64,000 nucleotides of DNA from Rossellomorea vietnamensis (GTDB lineage Bacteria > Bacillota > Bacilli > Bacillales > Bacillaceae_B): the NCBI RefSeq assembly GCF_025398035.1, contig NZ_CP104558.1:1302001-1366000 (forward strand), given 5' to 3'. This document shows positions 9,377-18,071 of this stretch, one piece after another (position 1 is the first letter of the stretch; the number at the start of each line of letters is the position of its first letter). Below the pieces are notes generated by a model that worked only from the letters and a program-made list of their open reading frames with translations, searched no databases and had not been told where the DNA came from. Made by a program: the position numbers and the translations under genes.

Positions 9377-9718
9377 TTGAAAAAAGTGGAAGCGATTATT
9401 CGTGCAGAAGCATTTCTATCCCTGCGAGAAGCATTATGTCTTCGTGGATTCAGCGGCCTGACAGTATCAGAGGCAGCCGGGTGTGGAAAACAAAAAGGGA
9501 AACAGGGGATATTCAGGGGGAATAAATTTGAGCTGCAGTTAGTCCCCCGCGTAAAGGTGGAAATGATCATCGACGATGGACAGGTGGAAGACATCATTGA
9601 TCTCATCGTTGAACATTGCAGTACGGATACCGTGGGTGACGGTAAGATTTTCATTTATCCCGTCGAAGATGTCATCCGTATCCGCACAGGCGAACGAGGA
9701 AAAAAAGCCGTTTTGTAA
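9377..9718 (+). CDS. glnK: PII nitrogen-regulatory protein (GlnK/NrgB)
   Basis: Trimeric PII signal protein (113 aa) that senses ATP/ADP and 2-oxoglutarate and gates AmtB. TTG at 9377 is chosen because GAGGAGG lies 8 bp upstream; an in-frame ATG at 9341 has no ribosome site and sits inside a GlnR/TnrA box. The T-loop GKQKGKQGIFRGNKFELQLV has Phe where the uridylylated Tyr51 of enteric GlnB lies, as expected in Firmicutes, which lack that modification. The C-terminal signature VGDGKIFIYPVEDVIRIRTG is complete. Followed after 62 bp by amtB. Confidence 0.93.
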   Translation: MKKVEAIIRAEAFLSLREALCLRGFSGLTVSEAAGCGKQKGKQGIFRGNKFELQLVPRVKVEMIIDDGQVEDIIDLIVEHCSTDTVGDGKIFIYPVEDVIRIRTGERGKKAVL

Positions 9719-9780
9719 ATCACTTCTTTCTTCACTCAATCATTTAGCCGCTTTACCAAACCAATACTGGAGGGATTCCA

Positions 9781-11166
9781 TTGATTAAAAAAATTACGTC
9801 GCTTCTGTTCCTTTCACTTTTTGTGAGCACTACCGCTTTCGCAGCTGCCCCTACCGCAGAATCTGTTCAAGCATCCGTCGACTCCCTGTGGGTCATGATC
9901 GCTGCAGTCCTTGTGTTCTTCATGCACGCCGGATTTGCCATGGTCGAGACCGGATTTACCCGCGCCAAGAACTCTCTTAATATCCTCATGAAAAACTTCT
10001 TAACTGTAGCCATTGCCTCTGTTCTTTATTTCATCGTAGGGTTCGGATTTATGTTCGGTGGATCTTCAGGCGGCCTCATCGGCACGGACAGCTTTTTCCT
10101 ATCAGGACGGGAAGACATCGGTTTCTTCTTATTTCAATCCGTCTTTGCCGCTACTTGTGCCACGATCATTTCGGGAGCCGTGGCTGAACGCATGAAACTC
10201 AAAAGCTATATCCTTTTGACCATCGCCATGACAGGAATCATCTATCCGATCGTCGGACATTGGGTGTGGGGGGGCGGCTGGCTTTCTGAGCTTGGGTTCG
10301 TCGATTTCGCCGGATCTACTGTCGTCCATTTAACGGGTGCAGTAGGCGCATTCATCACAGTCCTATTCCTTGGATCCCGTGTTGGGAAATACAGCAAAGG
10401 AAAAGTGAATGTCATCCCGGGCCATAATATTCCCATCGGGGCCCTCGGTGTGTTCATCCTATGGTTCGGCTGGTTCGGGTTTAATGGAGGAAGCAGCCTG
10501 GCCGCTGATCCCACCCTTGTCCCGCACGTCATCACGACGACCTTATTTTCAGCTTCCGCCGCCATTCTTTCATCCGCTTTTTACACGTTGATCCGATTCA
10601 AGCGAATTGATCCATCCCTAACATTAAATGGTGCCCTCGGCGGACTGGTCGGAATTACCGCCGGCTGCGCCAATGTATCTCTCACAGGCTCACTCCTGAT
10701 CGGTCTGATCGCGGGAGTCGTTTTAGTCGAGGCTGTCACCTTCATCGATTCGAAATTGAAAGTCGATGATCCTGTCGGAGCCATTGCCGTTCATGGAATT
10801 TGTGGAATATGGGGTACAGTGGCTGTGGGATTATTCGACGTCCAGAACGGACTTTTATATGGTGGAGGCGCTGCCCTGGTCGCCACTCAAGCCCTCGGGG
10901 TGTTGGCCGTCATTGCCTGGACGTCTGTCACCGTTGGCGGATTCCTATTCATCGTAACAAGAGTATCAAGTATTCGTGTCTCCCGTGAAGAAGAACTTTC
11001 AGGGCTGGACTTTACGGAGCATGGCTCCAATGCCTATGAATTAAAGGATACAGTATTGGAATCGAACGTTTCTTCCACTTCCCCATTCGGATCTGACTTA
11101 GTCGAGCGCTTGAACTCGATCGGAACGGGAAATGTGAGTGATATGAATCAACGGAACACAATCTGA
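9781..11166 (+). CDS. amtB: ammonium transporter AmtB/NrgA
   Basis: Membrane channel for ammonium, 461 aa, with a cleavable-looking signal segment (1-21) and about 11 helices. The conserved pore histidines are H183 (VVHLTGAVGA) and H338 (AVHGICGIWG). The start is TTG, preceded by TGGAGGG. The C-terminal tail (about 400-461) is cytoplasmic and would be the PII docking site. Forms an operon with glnK. The paired GlnR/TnrA boxes imply expression under nitrogen limitation. Confidence 0.95.
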   Translation: MIKKITSLLFLSLFVSTTAFAAAPTAESVQASVDSLWVMIAAVLVFFMHAGFAMVETGFTRAKNSLNILMKNFLTVAIASVLYFIVGFGFMFGGSSGGLIGTDSFFLSGREDIGFFLFQSVFAATCATIISGAVAERMKLKSYILLTIAMTGIIYPIVGHWVWGGGWLSELGFVDFAGSTVVHLTGAVGAFITVLFLGSRVGKYSKGKVNVIPGHNIPIGALGVFILWFGWFGFNGGSSLAADPTLVPHVITTTLFSASAAILSSAFYTLIRFKRIDPSLTLNGALGGLVGITAGCANVSLTGSLLIGLIAGVVLVEAVTFIDSKLKVDDPVGAIAVHGICGIWGTVAVGLFDVQNGLLYGGGAALVATQALGVLAVIAWTSVTVGGFLFIVTRVSSIRVSREEELSGLDFTEHGSNAYELKDTVLESNVSSTSPFGSDLVERLNSIGTGNVSDMNQRNTI

Positions 11167-11175
11167 TTTTGAGTA

Positions 11176-11206
11176 AGAGCTGCTACATGCGGCTCTTTTT
11201 TCTTTT
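11176..11206 (+). terminator. rho-independent terminator of glnK-amtB
   Basis: AGAGCTGC (11176-11183) pairs with GCGGCTCT (11189-11196) and is followed by TTTTTTCTTTT. Confidence 0.8.
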
Positions 11207-11227
11207 CCAATATGGGTCCGGGACAAC

Positions 11228-11275
11228 AATAAGCTCATATGGAAGGCATCCGTACAGCCTCCATACGAGCTTATT
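11228..11275 (-). terminator. hairpin terminator of the carotenoid operon
   Basis: Arms 11228-11243 and 11260-11275 form a 16-bp stem with one mismatch, starting at the last base of the crtM stop codon. The U-tract on the minus strand is interrupted (TTATTGTTG). Confidence 0.6.
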
Positions 11276-12111
11276 TATGATATGGATGAAATGATCTTCT
11301 CTTTTGCATCTTTGGATACATAGTGCTTCTTTGAAAAAACATTATAGTGATTCGTTCTGACTTCGTTCAGAATCGCACGGTATAACAGGGCTGCGCCTTT
11401 TACCGGGGTCCTCGAATACACAGGATAAAGATTAATGGTACGAAAGGCTTTTTCATAGTAATTTTCTGCAAGTCGGGCCATTTCTTCCCATATCGACTGA
11501 AAAGCGTCGTTGATTCTATGTTCTTTTAAATCCGTTACAGTATACTCATATTTCACTAATAGATCCTGAGGGATGTATAATCGACCCCTTTCAAGATCCT
11601 CGCCGATATCTCTCAATATATTGGTCAGCTGCATGGCATACCCAAGATAGATTCCGTCTTCCCTCAATGACTGTTCTTTCCCGGGGGCAAGGATAGGCAG
11701 GAGCATTAAGCCTACAGTGCTCGCCACGTGATAGGAATAGTCAATGACATCGTCCATCTTGACGTAGACCCTTTCACCAAGGTCCATCCTTTGCCCCTTT
11801 ATCATGTCCCGGAAAGCTTGAACATCCATATTGAACCGTTTAAACACATCATCCAGCGCTACCCACATCGGCTCATCCGGGGGATAAAAACCGGTCAGAT
11901 ACGTTTCAAATTCCATTTCGAAACGGCGTAATTCTTCTGAAGGATTCGTGCCCTCGTCAACGATATCATCTACTTTGCGGCAAAAGGCATACACAGCCCA
12001 TACAGCCTTCTTTTGGTCTTTCGGCAGTAATGAAAAAGCTCTGTAAAATGTTTTGGAATGAACCTTTATGATATTTTCACAGTGATCGTATGCTTTCAAG
12101 ATCTTGTTCAT
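11275..12111 (-). CDS. crtM: phytoene/squalene synthase family, dehydrosqualene synthase CrtM-like
   Basis: Head-to-head prenyl synthase (278 aa from the ATG at 12111) that would join two farnesyl-PP units into dehydrosqualene. The first Mg-binding motif is DDIVDE in a CRKVDDIVDE context, the second is ILRDIGEDLERGR; both are intact, and SKTFYRAF near the N-terminus is also typical. The gene overlaps the upstream desaturase by 35 bp. An ATG at 12123 is an alternative start with a very short ribosome-site spacing. It sits where the homologue yisP lies in B. subtilis, but here with two desaturases it should make pigment. Confidence 0.9.
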   Translation of the reverse strand: MNKILKAYDHCENIIKVHSKTFYRAFSLLPKDQKKAVWAVYAFCRKVDDIVDEGTNPSEELRRFEMEFETYLTGFYPPDEPMWVALDDVFKRFNMDVQAFRDMIKGQRMDLGERVYVKMDDVIDYSYHVASTVGLMLLPILAPGKEQSLREDGIYLGYAMQLTNILRDIGEDLERGRLYIPQDLLVKYEYTVTDLKEHRINDAFQSIWEEMARLAENYYEKAFRTINLYPVYSRTPVKGAALLYRAILNEVRTNHYNVFSKKHYVSKDAKEKIISSIS

Positions 12112-13579
12112 GTAAGGACACATCCTTCCTTTCTGATTCTGTTTTGCAATATTCCTTAAAGGCTTGGGCTACGAGCTTCGCACCCTGCATGACAATCGGT
12201 ACTCCTCCGCCAGGGTGGATGGATGCCCCGACAGCAAAGATGTTCTTCTCCGGAAAGGGTTGAACCTGGGGTCTGAAGGGACCGGATTGACTCAAGCTTG
12301 GCGCAATCCCGAAGCTCCCCCCCGAATATAACCCTTCTTGCATCGCCTCTTCAGGCGTCCTGATTTTCATCCAAGCTATGCTTTTTCTCAGTTCTTCGAA
12401 TCCCCTTTCTTCCATTGTATCCAATATAAGGTCTGAAAGAAATTCTGAGGCTTCTTTCCAATCCACTTTCTCCGACACCGGAACCGGTATAAGGACATAT
12501 AGGACGCTCTTGCCTTCAGGCGCAAGTGAAGGATCGACCTTGGAAGGATTGAATACGTAAAAGGATGGTTCTTTAGGAATTCTCTTATTCTCGAAAATAT
12601 CCTCCATATTCCCCGAGAAATCTTCATTTAAATAGAATTGATGCATTTCCTTATCATCATACTTCCTGTCGACTCCCATATACAAAAGCACACAACCTGA
12701 TGAAGGCTTATACGGTTTGGGCGATTTCTTCCTTACTAATTTGGATGCCGCAGGGAAATCCCCATTCATGATAACCGAATCGACCGGCTCCCTCTGGTCC
12801 CCAAGGATGATATGAGTCGCTTTGCCCCCTATTGTTTCGATTTCCGTGACGGGTGAGGAGGTCTTGATCGTGACACCATGCAGGTTGCAAGCTTCCTTCA
12901 CATGGTCCAATAGGCCAGCATATCCCCCTTTTATATAGTAGATGCCGTGCTTATGTTCACTGAAGGACACCAGGCTGTAAATCGCCGGGGTCGTGTAAGG
13001 ATTCCCACCGATATACAGTGTTTGCAATCCATAGGCCGTCTGCAACTTCCCGTGTTGAAAATAATGCTTTAAGTTCCCCATCACATTGCGGTATGCCTTT
13101 AGCTTAAGCAATGAACCAAGAGTTTGGGGATTGAGATAATCCCTCGTTTTCAGAAAGGACCTTTCAAGAAATTGCGGCTTCCCGATTGCAAATCGCTCTT
13201 CCATATCGCACATAAATCGAAGGAATCCTTCTTCATCTCCGGGAAACTTCTTCTTGATCTCATCATATTGCTTATGGATATCGGCATATTTCGTATACGT
13301 TTGCCCATCAGCAAAATGAACATCATAGAGGGGATCGCAGCGAACGAATTCTATTTCATTCGTATCTATGCCTGCTTCTGAAAGGATGGACATGAGCATG
13401 TCGGGCAGAAGTACAATGGTAGGTCCCTTATCAATCTTGTAATCCCCTTCCTGAACAAAGGCAAGACGTCCACCGATGATCGGCTCTTTCTCATAGACCG
13501 TGACGTGGTGACCGTCTTTTGCAAGTAATAATGCCGAAATCAATCCGCCGATACCTGATCCTACGACTGCTGTTTTCAT
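12077..13579 (-). CDS. CrtI/CrtN-type carotenoid desaturase/oxygenase 1
   Basis: FAD-dependent phytoene-desaturase-family enzyme, 500 aa. The N-terminal dinucleotide fold is GSGIGGLISALLLAKDGHHV with YEKEPIIGGR, and the C-terminal family signature is VGASIHPGGGVPIVMQGAKL. It should act on the dehydrosqualene backbone, either as the desaturase (CrtN) or the terminal oxygenase (CrtP/CrtNb); the sequence alone does not decide. Its start overlaps the stop of the upstream paralogue by 4 bp (ATGA), and its own 3' end overlaps crtM, so the three genes are translationally coupled. Confidence 0.88.
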   Translation of the reverse strand: MKTAVVGSGIGGLISALLLAKDGHHVTVYEKEPIIGGRLAFVQEGDYKIDKGPTIVLLPDMLMSILSEAGIDTNEIEFVRCDPLYDVHFADGQTYTKYADIHKQYDEIKKKFPGDEEGFLRFMCDMEERFAIGKPQFLERSFLKTRDYLNPQTLGSLLKLKAYRNVMGNLKHYFQHGKLQTAYGLQTLYIGGNPYTTPAIYSLVSFSEHKHGIYYIKGGYAGLLDHVKEACNLHGVTIKTSSPVTEIETIGGKATHIILGDQREPVDSVIMNGDFPAASKLVRKKSPKPYKPSSGCVLLYMGVDRKYDDKEMHQFYLNEDFSGNMEDIFENKRIPKEPSFYVFNPSKVDPSLAPEGKSVLYVLIPVPVSEKVDWKEASEFLSDLILDTMEERGFEELRKSIAWMKIRTPEEAMQEGLYSGGSFGIAPSLSQSGPFRPQVQPFPEKNIFAVGASIHPGGGVPIVMQGAKLVAQAFKEYCKTESERKDVSLHEQDLESIRSL

Positions 13580-15099
13580 AGAGCTTCCTCCATCGTTTGT
13601 TCTTTAGTGAACGAGTGCGAAGGGTATTCATTCATCAACATATTGGTCGTGATCCTCGCAGATTCTAATATTGTAGGCAATCCGCTCCCGGGATGCGTGC
13701 CTCCACCGACCAACCAGCAGTGTTCGAGTTCTTCAAATTTATTATGTGGGCGAAGTGCCATCATTTGCGTTAATTGGTGACCAAGATTGAAGGTGGCACC
13801 TTCATATATATTGAAATCGGTCTCCCAATGATGGGGGGAGATGATCTTTTCTACCTTGATATGATCCCGGATATTTTCTAAACCTGCCTTGCTCTCAACA
13901 GCATCCAATACCAGATCCCGGAACGCTTGTTCATTTTCTGTCCAATCGATCCCGCTTACATTATTAGGGACCGGTGCAAGGATGTATAAGGTTGAATGCC
14001 CAGGCGGCGCCAGTGTTGGATCTGTCACTGATGCATTTTGAATATAAATAGAAGGGTCCTCTGAAAGGGTGAATGACTTCGTTATCTCCTCTACATTTCG
14101 CCTGTAATCCTCCGCGAACACGATACTGTGATGAGGGAGATCATACTGTTTATCAATGCCAAGATAAATCATAAATGTGGAACAGGAGTATTTTTTCTTT
14201 TTCAGCCTGTCTTTACTGTATTTTTGCAAAACCCCATCTTCCACCAGGTTGGTCATGACATGGGCAAAGTCCCCGTTGATGATCACTTCATCCGCTGCAA
14301 CTCTCTCTCCATTTTCAGTAATGATTCCTTTTACGTCATTTCCGTCTTCAATCCACAACTTCTTGACCCCGTGACCGAGATGGATTGAGCCTCCATGCTC
14401 CGCCACCACTCTTGCCATGGCTTTCGATAGTTGATTCAATCCGCCGATTGGATGAAAGACACCGTATTCGTGTTCCATGAAAGACAATATGGAAAAGGCG
14501 CCCGGACACTCCCAGGGGGACATGCCTAAATACTTCGACTGGAAAGTGAACGCGAGTCGCAGTTCATGTTCTGTAAAGTAATCACTCAACACGCTGTATA
14601 GGGATTTACCCAGGGATAATTGTGGAAGCGCCCTCAATACCTTCCAACTGATATATTGATAATATCGATCCATCGGGCTCTGTAAAATCGGTTTCAAACG
14701 TTCCATTTTTTTACGAGTATCATTCATGAAACGTGAATACCCTTCTGAATTCCCTGGATAATGTCGTTCGATTTCCCGGGATAACGCTTCGGGATCTTTG
14801 TACATTTTGACTTTTTTATCTTTAAAAATGAGTTCATACATCATGGAAAGCTCCCGCAGGTCAACATAATCATGAAGATTCCTTCCTGAGGCTTCGAATA
14901 ATTCTTCTGCTATCTCCGGCATGCTGAGGAATGTCGGCCCAATATCAAATGTATAGCCTTCCATCGTGACAGAACCATTTCTTCCTCCCACAAATGATTG
15001 CTTCTCATAGATTTCTACTTTGTACCCTTTACTGGCAAGAAGCATTGCCGCGGCCAGGCCCCCGGGACCTGCACCGATGACGATTATCTTTTCGGCCAT
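13576..15099 (-). CDS. CrtI/CrtN-type carotenoid desaturase/oxygenase 2
   Basis: Second phytoene-desaturase-family flavoprotein, 507 aa. N-terminal fold GAGPGGLAAAMLLASKGYKV, then YEKQSFVGGRNG and FDIGPTFLSMPEI; the C-terminal signature is VGGGTHPGSGLPTILESARI. GGAGG lies 8 bp before the ATG at 15099; ATG at 15102 is 3 bp upstream and equally possible in principle. First gene of the crt operon, immediately downstream of three 11-bp repeats. One of the two paralogues probably desaturates and the other further desaturates or oxidises the end group. Confidence 0.88.
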   Translation of the reverse strand: MAEKIIVIGAGPGGLAAAMLLASKGYKVEIYEKQSFVGGRNGSVTMEGYTFDIGPTFLSMPEIAEELFEASGRNLHDYVDLRELSMMYELIFKDKKVKMYKDPEALSREIERHYPGNSEGYSRFMNDTRKKMERLKPILQSPMDRYYQYISWKVLRALPQLSLGKSLYSVLSDYFTEHELRLAFTFQSKYLGMSPWECPGAFSILSFMEHEYGVFHPIGGLNQLSKAMARVVAEHGGSIHLGHGVKKLWIEDGNDVKGIITENGERVAADEVIINGDFAHVMTNLVEDGVLQKYSKDRLKKKKYSCSTFMIYLGIDKQYDLPHHSIVFAEDYRRNVEEITKSFTLSEDPSIYIQNASVTDPTLAPPGHSTLYILAPVPNNVSGIDWTENEQAFRDLVLDAVESKAGLENIRDHIKVEKIISPHHWETDFNIYEGATFNLGHQLTQMMALRPHNKFEELEHCWLVGGGTHPGSGLPTILESARITTNMLMNEYPSHSFTKEQTMEEAL

Positions 15100-15122
15100 C
15101 ATTATAGCCTCCAATGTCTTTT

Positions 15123-15155
15123 ATTTGTACAATTATTATACAACACTTATACAAC
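15123..15155 (-). promoter_or_regulatory. three 11-bp direct repeats at the crt promoter
   Basis: Read on the minus strand, 15155 to 15123 is three consecutive 11-mers: GTTGTATAAGT, GTTGTATAATA, ATTGTACAAAT. All share TTGTAYAA at the same phase. A -10-like TATAAT (15135-15140) lies inside the middle repeat, 36 bp before the crt start codon, and no good -35 is present. The array resembles operators of MerR-family LitR/CarH B12 photoreceptors, which bind 11-bp repeats over carotenoid promoters. No such regulator is encoded in this window. Confidence 0.6.
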
Positions 15156-15322
15156 TGTTTTCCACTCTGAAAAAACAATAAACTTTATTATTCCAACTAA
15201 ATTTGTCTTTCTCTCTTTATTGGACTTGTCCTACACCCAATAAACCCATTAAAACCGTAATCGGATCACCTTACCATCAATTTGTTGCTACTTAGCAACA
15301 AAATTCTAAGCCAGAACAAATA
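15156..15322. other. intergenic AT-rich stretch between crt and asnO
   Basis: Together with the repeats and hairpin on either side this makes a gene-free stretch of about 340 bp (15100-15436). In this central part I see no open frame with a ribosome site and no further clear motif. Confidence 0.5.
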
Positions 15323-15364
15323 GGAGGCATAGTAAAAGGATTCTTATCCTTTTACTATGCCTCC
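15323..15364 (-). terminator. perfect 19-bp hairpin downstream of asnO
   Basis: Arms 15323-15341 and 15346-15364 are perfectly complementary (GGAGGCATAGTAAAAGGAT) with a TCTT loop. It lies 72 bp past the asnO stop. The minus-strand exit is TATTTGTTC, without a strong U-run, so it may stabilise the 3' end as much as terminate. Confidence 0.6.
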
Positions 15365-15436
15365 ATTTCAATCATTCATACTGTCATTCTATGTTTGTAC
15401 CTGTCTATACATTCTTAGTCCCTTTCCTCGATTGCT

Positions 15437-17284
15437 TCACTCCACAATTTCAATCTTATAATCCTTGAACCACACATGGATCTGGGCAAGATGGGCAAGC
15501 AGTTGGGGACCGGTCATGAGTTGGCCGTACCAGGGGACTTCAAAGGCTGCTCCCCCGCTTGCGACGATTTCTTTGAGTTTCTCTTCGTCAAATAATTCAT
15601 AGAGAATGCTTGACTTGTCTTCCAGGATTTCATTGAGCCAGTCACTGACCAGTTTTGTATACTCCGGGTGATGGGTTTTCGGGTATGGGCTTTTCTTTCT
15701 GTAAAGAACTTCATGGGGGAGTACGCCTTCAAGTGCCTTCCTCAGGATGCCTTTTTCCCTGCCTTCATGCATTTTCATCTCCCACGGGATATTCCACACA
15801 TACTCTACAAGTCTATGGTCTGCAAACGGAACGCGGACTTCGAGGCTCGCTCCCATACTCATGCGGTCCTTTCGATCCAGCAAGGTCGTCATGAACCATA
15901 ATAAGTTTAAATAGAATAATTGTCTCCTTTTCGTCTCCACTTCACTTTCCCCATCTAACAACGGGGTTTCGGCAACCGTGCGATCATACTGCTCCAGAAC
16001 ATATTCCTCGAGGTTTAATTTCTTACTCCACTCATCTTTGAGAAGCCCCTGTCGTTCCGCGGTGGAACGCATCCATGGGAATCCTCTGCGGTTGAAATCT
16101 TCCGGCCGGTGAAACCACGGATACCCCCCAAAGATTTCATCCGCACATTCACCGGATAGCCCCACTGTAAAGTCCTCTTTGATTTCTCTGCAGAACCATA
16201 AGAGAGATGAATCCACATCGGCCATACCCGGAAGGTCCCTTACATGCACTGCTTCAATCAAATAGTCCTTTAACTCTTGTTGACTGATTTCACATTTATG
16301 ATGAATCGTATCGAATTCAGCAGTCATCTTTTCAATCCAAGGGGCATCGGAGTTCGGTTGGAAATCATTCGCTTTAAAGTATTGGTCATTTTCTTCATAA
16401 TCAATGGAGTACGTATGGAGTTTCCCTTTCCCCTCTTCCTTATATGAATTTGCTGCCACCGCCGTAATGGCACTTGAATCGAGTCCTCCCGATAAGAATG
16501 TGCACAGCGGTACATCGGAAACAAGCTGCCTCTCTATGGCATCCTTAAGCAGAAAACGCACTTTCGAGACCGTTTCGATGAACGAATCCGTATGCTCCTC
16601 ACTTTTTACATTCCAATATCTCCAAATATTTAAGCCTTCCTTGGAGAAGATCATGCTGTGGGCTGGACGAAGTTCTTTCACCCCTTTGAACACCCCATTC
16701 CCGGGAGTGCGGGATGGGCCGAGGCCGAGCACTTCCGAAAGCCCCTGCAGGTCCACCTGTGGCAAAACATCGGGATGAGCAAGTAAAGCCTTGATTTCGG
16801 ATGCAAACAGGATGCCTTCATCCTTTTCAACATAAAATAAAGGCTTTACGCCCATTCTGTCCCTTCCTATAAATGCATGCCCCTTCTCACTGTCCCATAC
16901 TGCAAAGGCGAAGATCCCGTTCAGGTGCTGGACACATTCTTCCCTCCACTCAATATAGGAAGTTAACAGGACCTCGGTATCAGAATGCCCTTTGAAGGTA
17001 TATCCCTTCTCTATAAGTACTTGCCTTAGATCTTCTGTATTGTACAGCTCTCCGTTATAGCATATGGTGAAAGGGTGTCCGTTATGGTTGAGGCTCATCG
17101 GCTGCCTTCCTCCTGCCGGATCGACTACGATCAATCGTTTATGACCGAACGCAGCATGCCGTTCGACCCATACATTCGTTTCGTCAGGTCCCCTTTTAGA
17201 AAGGGTTTCCGCCATTTTCTCAACAACTTCTTTTTCATTCGACATATCCTGTTTATAATGGATCCAACCTGTAATTCCGCACAT
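15437..17284 (-). CDS. asnO: glutamine-hydrolysing asparagine synthetase (AsnO-like)
   Basis: Makes asparagine from aspartate, glutamine and ATP. The ATG at 17284 is chosen because Cys2 must be the N-terminal nucleophile of the glutaminase domain (MCGITGWIHY) and GAGG lies 9 bp upstream; longer in-frame starts are rejected. The glutaminase domain (1-200) has RGPDE, and the synthetase domain has the PP-loop SGGLDSS. At 615 aa it matches B. subtilis AsnO (about 614) better than AsnB or AsnH. Position next to yisN and the phytoene-synthase gene also matches AsnO, which is associated with sporulation. Confidence 0.9.
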   Translation of the reverse strand: MCGITGWIHYKQDMSNEKEVVEKMAETLSKRGPDETNVWVERHAAFGHKRLIVVDPAGGRQPMSLNHNGHPFTICYNGELYNTEDLRQVLIEKGYTFKGHSDTEVLLTSYIEWREECVQHLNGIFAFAVWDSEKGHAFIGRDRMGVKPLFYVEKDEGILFASEIKALLAHPDVLPQVDLQGLSEVLGLGPSRTPGNGVFKGVKELRPAHSMIFSKEGLNIWRYWNVKSEEHTDSFIETVSKVRFLLKDAIERQLVSDVPLCTFLSGGLDSSAITAVAANSYKEEGKGKLHTYSIDYEENDQYFKANDFQPNSDAPWIEKMTAEFDTIHHKCEISQQELKDYLIEAVHVRDLPGMADVDSSLLWFCREIKEDFTVGLSGECADEIFGGYPWFHRPEDFNRRGFPWMRSTAERQGLLKDEWSKKLNLEEYVLEQYDRTVAETPLLDGESEVETKRRQLFYLNLLWFMTTLLDRKDRMSMGASLEVRVPFADHRLVEYVWNIPWEMKMHEGREKGILRKALEGVLPHEVLYRKKSPYPKTHHPEYTKLVSDWLNEILEDKSSILYELFDEEKLKEIVASGGAAFEVPWYGQLMTGPQLLAHLAQIHVWFKDYKIEIVE

Positions 17285-17441
17285 AGTGATCATCCTCACT
17301 TTCTAGTAAAACAAACTGGGCTCACTGACACATAAATTATTCTATGCCCCTTTAAAGAAATGGTTAATTGTCTCAATCAATCTTTACATGAATGAAATAT
17401 GATAATTATGACAAGAAATGTAGTTAAGGAGGGATATTCAC

Positions 17442-18005
17442 TTGAGCAACATATTTCGATCAAACATTTTAAAATCCCAAAAAAGATCTTTTTCCGAAGG
17501 CACTGCTTTATTCGAAGAAGATACATGGTTCTTTTTCGAGATTGACGCCGAGGAAGAATCTGAGCTCGAATTTTACCTCAATCATGAACTGAAAGTGTAT
17601 AGAGATGGAGAGTGGCTTTCTGGCGTTCTCTTGGAAGATGGTATCATTGTCACCCCCTATGAGCGAATAAGAATCGAGAATGGCGATCGAATTCAAATAA
17701 AGAAGAATATATTGTATTCATTGGAGAATTTATTAGAAGAGATTTCGGATGATGCCTTTCACCAGTTTACAACAGCCTTAAATAACCTGGGCTATTCGAT
17801 TTATGACAGTATCTTCTGCCATAACCACCTTGTCTTCCTTGGAAACCAAAAAATTAAGGAAGGCGTAAACTTCATCACGTTTGATAACGGTGTGGAAGTA
17901 TGTGCTGTCCAGCATCACTTCACCTACTACAAGAAGAAACGCGACCGCTTTGAATTCACTTTAAGTACGGGTAGAAGAATTGTCATTGAAAGCTTTAATA
18001 TTTGA
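17442..18005 (+). CDS. DUF2777 family protein (YisN-like)
   Basis: 187 aa, soluble and acidic, function unknown. Starts at TTG, preceded by AAGGAGGG. I recognise a DUF2777-type C-terminal half (YSLENLLEEISDDAFHQF, then EGVNFITFDNGVEVCAVQHH). Divergent from asnO, as yisN is in B. subtilis. No signal peptide or membrane segment. The family assignment is from memory of similar sequences. Confidence 0.6.
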   Translation: MSNIFRSNILKSQKRSFSEGTALFEEDTWFFFEIDAEEESELEFYLNHELKVYRDGEWLSGVLLEDGIIVTPYERIRIENGDRIQIKKNILYSLENLLEEISDDAFHQFTTALNNLGYSIYDSIFCHNHLVFLGNQKIKEGVNFITFDNGVEVCAVQHHFTYYKKKRDRFEFTLSTGRRIVIESFNI

Positions 18006-18020
18006 ACTGACTACCGGATC

Positions 18021-18071
18021 AAAAAGACAAATGCCTGTCAGGCAGGGTACCCGACAGGCATTTGTCTTTTT
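18021..18071. terminator. bidirectional terminator
   Basis: AAAAAGACAAATGCCTGTC (18021-18039) pairs perfectly with 18053-18071. The A-run and T-run at the two ends serve both convergent genes; the right arm overlaps the stop codon of the GGDEF/EAL gene. Confidence 0.85.

Noticed and set aside
10440..10460. GGCTGG copy inside amtB as a member of the 21-bp repeat family
   Set aside because: It lies within a conserved coding stretch (FGWFGFNGG) and has no neighbouring unit at 21-bp spacing.
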